In this document: positions 58,401-60,000 of the stretch, in pieces
How the letters are laid out: every line of letters begins with the position of its first letter
Numbering within the stretch: position 1 is the stretch's first letter
Source of the DNA: Lineus longissimus
Lineage: Eukaryota; Nemertea; Pilidiophora; Heteronemertea; Lineidae
Length of the DNA: 60,000 nucleotides
Assembly: GCF_910592395.1 (NCBI RefSeq)
Contig: NC_088310.1
Location: 2,737,501 to 2,797,500, forward strand
Direction: 5' to 3'
The notes under the pieces: model-generated
The model's input: only the letters and a program-made list of their open reading frames with translations
What the model was told of the DNA's origin: nothing
Databases searched by the model: none
Position numbers and translations under genes: made by a program

Positions 58401-60000
58401 CGTCCATTTTGAAATCAATCTCTTGGGCATTAAGGCGACTGCCAATGAATGATTAATCGCACCACTTACCACTTTCTCCAGACTCATTGGTTGGTGGATC
58501 CAGGTTGTAGCCAAATGCTATTAATGTCTTTACACTCTCACTGGCTGTCTCCCTGGAATGACATTCAAACGTTTCATGAAATGTTCAGTGAAATTGATCC
58601 TTTAGAATGTTCAGATAATGAAACCATAATAATCCCAAATACTTGGCAGTTGCTGAAAACCAATGCACGCTTGAAAGCTAAATAATGAGTGATATTATGC
58701 TTTACCTATTTGCCCTTTTGATGTTCTCATCACACTTGCTGTATGGGACAAGGAATGGACTTCTCTTGTTGACAGCATCCTGGAAGGGGAAACACAAATC
58801 AAGATGAGACCATACAAAAATCACCAAATGAAAATGAACAAATGCGACAACTTTTAGCTTCGCAAACATTTCACGGTTAAAGATTTCCGACATGGCATCA
58901 TGAGTCGAACATGGCACCCTCCTTTTGCAAATTACGCCCAGGCCATCGAACCAGAAGAGCAGTCATGAATGGCTTTCCTACCTCTGAGTGTCCATATGTC
59001 CAACCCTGCTTGATTCTATCCCTTGCCCAGACCATGTGAGTATTCTCTGCCAGCAGGTCCACAAGCTCTTCGTTCCTCTCAGTCAGTTGAACCGTTGATA
59101 AGTCAAGAGGGGTTGGCCTGTATCCGTTGGTCTGTAGAAAACTGCAAGAAATAAGGAACATGATATTTCAGGAAAATGAGTAGCTAACAGTTCAACAAGT
59201 TTTTCTATTTCTCAGTCAGCTAAACTTGCTGAATGGCAGATACATCATGAGGGGTTGGTCTGTACACCGTGGACTGTAGGAAGCTGGGAAACAAATCATG
59301 ATCTATAAAAGAAAAAGAATGAACATTTCGAAAGGAGATAAAATCCAAAACATGACACTTATTTTTGAGTGATTTGTCCCACTTACTTCTGTGGTAGTTT
59401 GAGAGTCTTGAGACGGGCATCTTTCTTGGCTTGGTCAATGCTGATGTGGTACCCAAGGGCCAAGAGGGTCCTGAGCATCTCAAATGCCACGGTGATGTTA
59501 AACTGTCGATCTGTCTGTGGCAACCTCTCAAAGGTTGTCAGGCAAGGGTGTTTCCTTCTGGCATCGTCACGCACCTAGTCAAAAAAAGGAAAATAGTAAT
59601 GAACAAGCGCAATACAAAGCGGGCCATCCTATCATGGTATCCTGGATTTTGAAAGAAAGTGATCTAATTCCTCAACTCTTGCTGGCTGAAAGCACTTTGC
59701 AGCTTCTAGCAGCACATTTGGGGTAATGGCCTAGCAACTTGTCCTCAACCTAGAGGGAGTGAAACACAAACTAGTGTAGACTTGGACAGGTTGCTTTTCT
59801 TGCCCTGGCAGAGGCTCCGCGTACAACGAATCTCAGTTTCATGTTTCCAGAAAAAGAATGTGGCAATCGAAGTACTCCCACTTGTGCTGTGTTCATGTTG
59901 GGTACCAATGTTTTAGACTGTGACACTGACAATTTAACCATGCCGTCTATAACAAAGTGATACAAAACACAGATACTTACATCAGAATATGTCCAACCAT
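10809..60000 (-). CDS. RyR: Ryanodine receptor (intracellular Ca2+ release channel), all but the N-terminal part; about 92 exons
   Basis: Tetrameric Ca2+ release channel of the endoplasmic/sarcoplasmic reticulum. Exons were traced one by one with GT-AG (minus strand) borders and continuous phase from 60000 down to the stop codon at 10809-10811. They give about 4,390 residues; animal RyRs are about 5,000, so only the N-terminal domains and SPRY1 lie outside the window. Evidence includes the GGGIG selectivity filter, the S6 segment ending [13 protein letters not shown], the CFIC..H..H zinc site, the EF-hand pair, two RyR-repeat pairs and SPRY domains. Only one RyR gene is present here. KPDTEYTGQ and the insect-like pore loop suggest a protostome. 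Introns hold SINEs, MITEs and a Helentron-like element. Exon blocks are given below. At least five exons look alternatively used. Confidence 0.98.
11865..11883 (+). repeat. (ATG)n microsatellite
   Basis: A run of six ATG triplets in the intron between RyR exons 11941-12005 and 11426-11526. The minus-strand ORF with poly-His here is an artefact. A (TAC/CTA)n run of similar length lies at about 49501-49518. Confidence 0.9.
12371..12433 (+). repeat. Dispersed ~65-bp intronic repeat, copy 1
   Basis: The core is TTTTCATC..CAGTCAGTTCAAAATTCTGAA..ATTTTCAAAGTCAAA.AAGTTT. Copies lie at 12371-12433, 22161-22223 and, inverted, 53725-53796. All three are in RyR introns. The centre (TTCAAAATTTTGAA type) is palindromic. 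Confidence 0.6.
12968..16087 (-). CDS. RyR: RyR exons: transmembrane domain, first membrane segments to the S4-S5 linker
   Basis: Exons 15887-16087, 15481-15708, 15147-15297, 14821-15015, 14508-14594, 14150-14392, 13815-13988, 13527-13657, 13275-13335 and 12968-13114. After a divergent stretch (DR1 position) come [20 protein letters not shown] (S1), [20 protein letters not shown] (S2), [57 protein letters not shown] and [20 protein letters not shown] (S4 to S4-S5). The caffeine-site Trp in KGHWDKL is kept. [11 protein letters not shown] in the divergent part is another R-x-R-S-like site. The Gly normally found in the S4-S5 motif is Ser here (AISFKTLR). Confidence 0.96.
15087..15150 (-). repeat. 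30-nt tandem duplication of a RyR splice donor
   Basis: On the minus strand exon 15147-15297 ends GCAATACCGTTAACGAAT|GTGAGT. Thirty nt on, GCAATATTGAAAATGAAT|GTGAGC repeats the exon end and donor, and a third, weaker copy (GCAATACCAATAATGAAT|ATAA) follows. Use of the second donor (exon end at 15117) would add [10 protein letters not shown] in frame with no stop. Confidence 0.8.
16386..19752 (-). CDS. RyR: RyR exons: EF-hand pair and C-terminal part of the core solenoid
   Basis: Exons 19673-19752 or 19114-19193 (alternatives for EF-hand 1), then 17387-17548 (EF-hand 2, [14 protein letters not shown]), 16975-17131, 16604-16702 and 16386-16465. Downstream landmarks are [31 protein letters not shown]-type sequence as [20 protein letters not shown], then [39 protein letters not shown] and [14 protein letters not shown]. 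Both EF loops have canonical acidic ligands, unlike the degenerate loops of vertebrate RyRs. The donor of exon 16975-17131 is AGA|GTAAGG, set by phase. Confidence 0.94.
17549..19113 (-). other. RyR intron between EF-hand exon B and EF-hand 2 exon
   Basis: About 1.56 kb. It holds a G10 run at about 17982-17991 and most of the possible MITE 18806-19087. No additional exon with family sequence was found. Confidence 0.7.
18806..19087. mobile_element. Possible MITE with 13-bp terminal inverted repeats
   Basis: AGACATGCCTACT at 18806 is mirrored perfectly by AGTAGGCATGTCT ending at 19087, a span of 282 bp. It lies just downstream of EF-hand exon copy B. No target duplication was recognised. Confidence 0.4.
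19114..19193 (-). CDS. RyR: RyR alternative EF-hand exon, copy B (80 nt)
   Basis: Same length, same phases and same CATCTAG acceptor as copy A, with a strong GC|GTAAGT donor. It encodes [20 protein letters not shown] followed by AQKVYN plus two bases. The loop [12 protein letters not shown] is canonical. Because 80 nt is not a multiple of three, using both copies, or neither, breaks the frame. The two copies lie 479 bp apart. Confidence 0.92.
19673..19752 (-). CDS. RyR: RyR alternative EF-hand exon, copy A (80 nt)
   Basis: Bounded by CATCTAG acceptor and a GG|GTTCGT donor. It encodes [20 protein letters not shown] followed by GQKMYS plus two bases. The loop [12 protein letters not shown] is a canonical EF-hand. 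It joins exon 19987-20052 (…TTSEAFL) and exon 17387-17548 in frame. The donor is weaker than that of copy B. Confidence 0.92.
19987..25171 (-). CDS. RyR: RyR exons: core solenoid (Ca2+-sensor part)
   Basis: Exons 24944-25171, 23532-23631, 23127-23206, 22778-22854, 22238-22478, 21863-21991, 21375-21479, optional 21095-21142, 20605-20686, 20326-20396 and 19987-20052. Landmarks are [17 protein letters not shown] with an acidic tail, [77 protein letters not shown] and [20 protein letters not shown]. The two acidic residues that bind activating Ca2+ in RyR1 (Glu in LLCEGHN, Glu in QLELLREF) are kept. The 48-nt exon 21095-21142 adds 16 residues where vertebrate RyRs have none. Confidence 0.95.
21095..21142 (-). 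CDS. RyR: RyR candidate cassette exon (48 nt) in the core solenoid
   Basis: Acceptor CTTACAG, donor GTAAAA. Both ends are phase 0. It encodes [16 protein letters not shown], inserted between HMQEKLSK and [11 protein letters not shown]. Vertebrate RyRs run straight across here (MKLSQDSSQIELLKEL), so the exon is an insertion and probably optional. The flanking intron is 700 bp. Confidence 0.7.
22161..22223 (+). repeat. Dispersed ~65-bp intronic repeat, copy 2
   Basis: Reads TTTTTTCATCTGTCAGTCAG, TTCAAAATTCTGAACAATTT and TCAAAGTCAAAAAAGTTT. It lies 14 bp beyond the donor of exon 22238-22478. Confidence 0.6.
23255..23345 (-). mobile_element. SINE fragment of the same family, copy 3
   Basis: The minus strand holds the body block TGTGTCCTTGAGCAAAACAC followed by TGAGCCCTTTGAGACCAAGC, matching the body of the copy at 40567-40845 (GAGCCTAAATGGCTTGGTCC region). 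The tRNA-like head is not seen. Confidence 0.55.
23632..24943 (-). other. RyR intron, 1.3 kb, no recognisable content
   Basis: Between exons 24944-25171 and 23532-23631. Only A/T-rich sequence and short chance ORF fragments; I see no exon, repeat or RNA gene. Confidence 0.6.
25240..25500 (-). repeat. Tandem partial duplications of the 3' end of RyR exon 25451-25657
   Basis: The exon end and following intron (plus strand TTAC|TGTCAAGTCTTCAATCAT) recurs at 25365-25403 as TTAC|CATCAAGTCTTCAATCAT. More divergent homology continues on both sides, with an 82-bp offset. A further copy of ATGTCACTGACTTGCTGCTC is seen at 25264 as ATGTCACTGACTCGCAGCTC. Reading through from the real donor meets a stop, so the copies are not part of the normal exon. 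Confidence 0.65.
25451..36416 (-). CDS. RyR: RyR exons: long helical (bridging) solenoid
   Basis: Exons 36187-36416, 35618-35856, 35174-35255, optional 34638-34664, 33629-33777, 33130-33319, 32320-32379, 31601-31713, 30121-30296, 29747-29905, 29026-29292, 26252-26311, 25822-25974 and 25451-25657. Landmarks are [95 protein letters not shown] and [20 protein letters not shown]. It spans about 11 kb because several introns exceed 500 bp and carry repeats. The donor after 35618 is T|GTAAGG, chosen by phase. Confidence 0.94.
26874..27061. mobile_element. MITE, 188 bp, ~33-bp terminal inverted repeats
   Basis: The left end GTGACCCTTCACAGCAAAAC then CAGGCGCATGTCGC is mirrored at the right, whose reverse complement is GTGACCCGTCACAGCAAAAT then CAGGCGCATGTCGC. 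AAAT flanks both sides as a possible 4-bp target duplication. It lies in the 2.7-kb intron after exon 29026-29292. Confidence 0.75.
27504..27664. mobile_element. Possible MITE with imperfect inverted repeats
   Basis: Left ACCATACTAGAGCGGGGAAT then AGATTTCTGGCCTGACCC pairs with the reverse complement of the right end, GCCGTACTAGCATGATGAAT then AGATTTCAGGGAAGTTAGACCC. No coding sequence is seen inside. The boundaries are approximate. Confidence 0.5.
29403..29670 (-). mobile_element. tRNA-derived SINE, copy 1
   Basis: On the minus strand a tRNA-like head (GGGGTTAGAACATTGGGTTC, then GGAGGTCATGAGTTCAATTC) is followed by a body with GAGTGTCCTTGTGCAAGGCG and a distal part with AAACATGAGTAGCTTGTGAT. 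The same three blocks in the same order occur at 40567-40845. Confidence 0.7.
30335..31505 (+). mobile_element. Helentron/pearl-like composite element (non-autonomous)
   Basis: The order is a left end containing GTGCTCACCT, about three ~310-bp tandem core units (30470-31350), a (GAC)n microsatellite (31366-31455) and a terminal hairpin (GCTCACCTCT-GCTA-AGAGGTGAGC, 31474-31497) followed by TAAAA. The core units share CCTCTGTGACCTTGA, GCAATCGGGCAAG, ACATGTGTAC and AGTCATTGCAGTT..AAACGTGCCA. The 3' hairpin inner part mirrors GCTCACCT of the left end. This layout is that of Helitron-like pearl/HINE elements of marine invertebrates. No Rep/helicase gene is present. Confidence 0.65.
31366..31455 (+). 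repeat. (GAC)n microsatellite
   Basis: An almost perfect run of GAC/ACG triplets about 90 bp long, with GGACGACGGACG at each edge. It is part of the composite element 30335-31505. Poly-Arg or poly-Asp ORFs across it are artefacts. Confidence 0.95.
32811..32998. repeat. Minisatellite, 4 x 47 bp
   Basis: Four contiguous units begin CCAAAGAGTGGACTATATAA. The first three are identical by eye and the fourth has one change (TATATC). Each unit holds AAGAGTGG and its mirror CCACTCTT, so each can fold. It lies in the intron between exons 33130-33319 and 32320-32379. Confidence 0.95.
33778..35173 (-). other. RyR introns around the 34638-34664 microexon
   Basis: Two introns (33778-34637 and 34665-35173) flank the 27-nt exon. 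Apart from A/T-rich runs nothing is recognised. Confidence 0.55.
34638..34664 (-). CDS. RyR: RyR candidate cassette microexon (27 nt) in the helical solenoid
   Basis: Acceptor ATTCTTCAG, donor GTACTG. It encodes DAIYGELT with split Arg codons on both sides. Skipping it joins FVER directly to HRPILGE, which lines up better with vertebrate RyRs (…YVEK-LRPALGE). Inclusion adds nine residues in frame. Confidence 0.7.
36520..38536 (-). CDS. RyR: RyR exons: second RyR-repeat pair (P2 domain)
   Basis: Exons 38458-38536, 38145-38234, 37786-37917, 37343-37487, 36954-37077 and 36520-36754. Repeat signatures are [58 protein letters not shown] and [20 protein letters not shown], then [14 protein letters not shown]. 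In vertebrates this domain holds the phosphorylation hot spot (R-R/K-I-S). Here that loop reads [15 protein letters not shown] and lacks the exact motif, but [13 protein letters not shown] in the last exon of the block gives a new R-R-x-S site. Kinase use is inference. Confidence 0.94.
37655..37748 (-). repeat. tRNA-like SINE head of a second type
   Basis: The minus strand reads GATCTGTGGCTGGGATTCCT, then AGTCAAGAGGTCCCTAGTTT, then GAACCC, a tRNA-like arrangement without a paired acceptor stem. A comparable minus-strand stretch with CATGGGTTTGAACACC lies at about 45640-45745. Confidence 0.4.
38814..41166 (-). CDS. RyR: RyR exons: solenoid segment before the second RyR-repeat pair
   Basis: Exons 40946-41166, 40372-40462, 39215-39352 and 38814-38977. 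The protein reads [60 protein letters not shown] and [20 protein letters not shown], all close to the family. The frame of exon 40372-40462 is set by phase: it begins with a single base (T) completing Ser. Introns around it hold a SINE (40567-40845) and two MITEs. Confidence 0.94.
39353..40371 (-). other. RyR intron, 1.0 kb
   Basis: Between exons 40372-40462 and 39215-39352. No exon or clear repeat; an end-like AACTGCCACTTTAAA near 39912 may be a MITE remnant. Confidence 0.45.
40567..40845 (-). mobile_element. tRNA-derived SINE, copy 2
   Basis: The minus strand reads AGTGGTTAGATTGCCAGTAG, then GGAGGTTGTGGGTTCAGCTC, then TTGTGTCCTTGAGCAAGACA, then AAACATGAGTAGCTGCGATG. This is the same family and orientation as 29403-29670. 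The head has good A- and B-box matches. A MITE (40844-40930) abuts its head end. Confidence 0.75.
40844..40930. mobile_element. Internally deleted copy of the 26874-27061 MITE family
   Basis: The left end TCTGTCACAGCAAAACTAGG then CGTATGTCGC and right end GAGCCTGGTTTTGATGTGAG then GGGTCAC match that family. So does the inner block TTTAGGCTCATCTTCTGTG, found inverted in the longer copy. AAAT follows the right end here too. Confidence 0.7.
41677..41897. mobile_element. TTAA-flanked MITE, 221 bp
   Basis: The left TTAAAGGCCCAGTACCT is mirrored exactly at the right (AGGTACTGGGCCTTTAA). TTAA is present at both ends (41677-41680 and 41894-41897). It sits in the 1.25-kb intron between exons 42420-42595 and 40946-41166. 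Confidence 0.8.
42420..44893 (-). CDS. RyR: RyR exons: RIH-type solenoid region
   Basis: Exons 44745-44893, 44458-44605, 44192-44321, 43674-43913, 43200-43425, 42718-42983 and 42420-42595. Landmarks are [100 protein letters not shown] and [20 protein letters not shown]. It matches the RYDR_ITPR/RIH segment common to RyR and IP3 receptors. The intron after 44458 starts with a (GATGAA)n microsatellite next to the donor. Confidence 0.95.
44422..44453 (+). repeat. (GATGAA)n microsatellite beside a RyR splice donor
   Basis: AAGATGAAGATGAAGATGAA continues to 44453, only four bases from the donor of exon 44458-44605. Minus-strand transcripts therefore begin this intron with a (CTTCAT)n pyrimidine-rich run. 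Confidence 0.9.
44953..45185. mobile_element. Two adjacent inverted-repeat elements in one intron
   Basis: At 45060-45098 CAATGGGTGATATGAATAAA then GACTAG.. pairs with its near-perfect mirror at 45147-45185 (39-nt arms, 48-nt spacer). Directly beside it, TTAGGTC..TTTTTGGGGTGGAGA..AGTGT (44953-44990) pairs imperfectly with ACACTATCTCAACCCCAAGA..GACCTGA (45023-45058). Together they fill much of the intron 44894-45387. Confidence 0.6.
45388..48154 (-). CDS. RyR: RyR exons: junctional solenoid with short acidic linker
   Basis: Exons 47990-48154, 47591-47749, 47334-47449, 47017-47066, 46690-46788, 46311-46409, 45788-46061 and 45388-45512. Markers are [16 protein letters not shown], then [59 protein letters not shown] and [20 protein letters not shown]. 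The long Glu-rich tract of vertebrate RyR1 is absent; only [17 protein letters not shown] is found at that place. A decayed partial copy of exon 47990-48154 lies in the following intron. Confidence 0.93.
46176..46208. repeat. 13-bp perfect hairpin
   Basis: GTCCAATATGGCC, loop GCTTGGT, GGCCATATTGGAC. It sits inside an A/T-rich stretch of further CCATATATGG-like partial palindromes (46143-46215) in the intron after exon 46311-46409, and may be a MITE remnant. Confidence 0.5.
47815..47912 (-). pseudogene. Partial duplicate of RyR exon 47990-48154
   Basis: The copy encodes [20 protein letters not shown] and ELSIQ, against [20 protein letters not shown] and LELKY in the real exon. Most nucleotide differences are at third positions. 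It has an AG just upstream (CTCCAG) and a GT downstream (CAG|GTTTGG). Added after the real exon it would read a stop at once, and its 3' phase does not fit the next exon. It is probably a relic. Confidence 0.75.
48376..51184 (-). CDS. RyR: RyR exons: SPRY3 domain and start of the junctional solenoid
   Basis: Exons 50440-51184 (745 nt, by far the largest), 50083-50263, 49790-49876, 49066-49255, 48751-48832 and 48376-48573. SPRY3 begins [20 protein letters not shown] and continues [35 protein letters not shown] and [20 protein letters not shown]. Then follow [40 protein letters not shown] and [20 protein letters not shown], all family landmarks. No domain is broken. Confidence 0.95.
50600..54971 (-). 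CDS. RyR: RyR exons: divergent linker between SPRY2 and SPRY3
   Basis: Exons 54823-54971, 53886-53987, 52193-52297, 51369-51434 and the 5' part of the large exon 50440-51184. The protein is polar and low in complexity (for example [36 protein letters not shown]) and then Lys-rich ([19 protein letters not shown]). This corresponds to the variable divergent region DR2 of RyRs. The three exons 53886-53987, 52193-52297 and 51369-51434 are all phase 1-1 and a multiple of three (102, 105, 66 nt), so each could be skipped without changing frame. Confidence 0.85.
51435..54822 (-). other. Large introns in the divergent SPRY2-SPRY3 linker
   Basis: Introns 51435-52192, 52298-53885 and 53988-54822 separate three small symmetric exons. 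They hold copy 3 of the dispersed repeat (53725-53796). Further optional exons could hide here, since linker sequence is not conserved enough to recognise. Confidence 0.5.
53725..53796 (-). repeat. Dispersed ~65-bp intronic repeat, copy 3
   Basis: Inverted relative to the other copies. The plus strand reads CCCAAAACTTTTTTGACTTT then GAAAATTTTTCAAAATTTTG and TGAACTGACTGAATGATGAA. Confidence 0.6.
55346..58552 (-). CDS. RyR: RyR exons: SPRY2 domain and following beta-rich segment
   Basis: Exons 58470-58552, optional 58012-58038, 57231-57315, 56896-57016, 56471-56567, 56240-56317, 55868-55991, 55580-55684 and 55346-55465. SPRY2 is seen as [51 protein letters not shown] and [20 protein letters not shown]. 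It continues into [20 protein letters not shown] and [27 protein letters not shown]. These match the SPRY2 to SPRY3 segment of insect and vertebrate RyRs. The optional 27-nt exon inserts nine residues just before the domain. Confidence 0.95.
56358..56437. repeat. Short tandem repeat, ~23 bp x 3
   Basis: CCTACTGGACTACYSSYATG-type units recur three times with a weaker fourth at the left. Intronic, just upstream (minus strand) of exon 56240-56317. Confidence 0.7.
57316..58011 (-). other. RyR intron downstream of the SPRY2 microexon
   Basis: A TTAA-type end (TTAAAGGGGCAGTACATTAG at 57351) suggests a truncated MITE. The remainder is A/T-rich. A short hairpin AAAATGGATACGTCCATTTT lies in the next intron at about 58392-58411. 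Confidence 0.4.
58012..58038 (-). CDS. RyR: RyR candidate cassette microexon (27 nt) before SPRY2
   Basis: Acceptor TACCATAG, donor GTAAAAC. The exon fits the phase between 58470-58552 (ends with one base) and 57231-57315 (starts with two). It adds VGSGSYFTK. Without it the join reads ESGKAQQV, which is also in frame. It lies alone in a 1.15-kb intron, as optional microexons often do. Confidence 0.65.
58706..60000 (-). CDS. RyR: RyR exons: first RyR-repeat pair (end of repeat 1, repeat 2)
   Basis: Exons 59981-60000 (cut by the window edge), 59387-59574, 58982-59141 and 58706-58779. The first reads GWTYSD and joins [20 protein letters not shown]. The third begins (N)[20 protein letters not shown] and ends [18 protein letters not shown], the hallmark of a RyR repeat. 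The fourth reads [20 protein letters not shown]. In RyR structures this pair forms the clamp-like P1 domain. A decayed copy of exon 58982-59141 lies at 59165-59286. Confidence 0.95.
59165..59286 (-). pseudogene. Decayed duplicate of RyR exon 58982-59141
   Basis: An acceptor TTTCCCAG is followed by [20 protein letters not shown] and then TAG. The true exon reads [20 protein letters not shown]. Homology goes on after the stop (CTGACTGAGAAATAGAAAAA against CTGACTGAGAGGAACGAAGA). In-frame stops make it unusable as a substitute exon. Confidence 0.75.

Overview
The window is nuclear DNA of an invertebrate animal. It holds parts of two intron-rich genes lying tail to tail. Short GT-AG-bounded exons join in phase, the introns carry SINEs and MITEs, and there are no bacterial-type operons. 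The ryanodine receptor protein reads protostome-like (C-terminal KPDTEYTGQ, pore region KCHDM). The palindrome TACATGTA is frequent, and there is a composite element of the pearl/Helentron type. I favour a marine lophotrochozoan (mollusc, brachiopod or annelid), but the phylum is not proven.

Plus strand, 1-6423: the 3' part of a CMTR1-like gene (cap1 mRNA 2'-O-methyltransferase). Eighteen exons run from inside the G-patch domain to the stop codon. They cover the Rossmann-fold methyltransferase with its K-D-K catalytic residues, the guanylyltransferase-like region, a WW domain and the tail. One intron is GC-AG. The 3' UTR holds three decayed tandem copies of the terminal coding exon.

6424-10808: CMTR1 3' UTR, then repeat-rich intergenic DNA with a degenerate minisatellite, then the probable 3' UTR of the opposite gene. 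That UTR carries a 221-bp TTAA-flanked MITE.

Minus strand, 60000 to 10809: a single ryanodine receptor (RyR) gene with about 92 coding exons in view, giving roughly 4,390 residues. It starts in the first RyR-repeat pair and ends at the true C terminus; the N-terminal ~900 residues lie beyond position 60000. Every exon junction was checked for phase. Order from 5' to 3': RyR repeats, SPRY2, divergent linker, SPRY3, solenoids and RIH region, second RyR-repeat pair, long helical solenoid, core solenoid, EF-hand pair, transmembrane domain, pore with GGGIG filter, C-terminal zinc site.

The most interesting feature is repeated local duplication of exons or exon ends at different stages of decay. 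There are two intact EF-hand exons, each 80 nt and of the same phase, which can only be used one at a time. There is a 30-nt in-frame duplication of a splice donor in the divergent region before S1. Decayed exon fragments lie beside three other RyR exons, and the CMTR1 terminal exon shows the same pattern. Three small in-frame exons (27, 27 and 48 nt) look like optional cassettes. Introns also hold several MITE families, tRNA-derived SINEs, a Helentron-like element and a 47-bp minisatellite.
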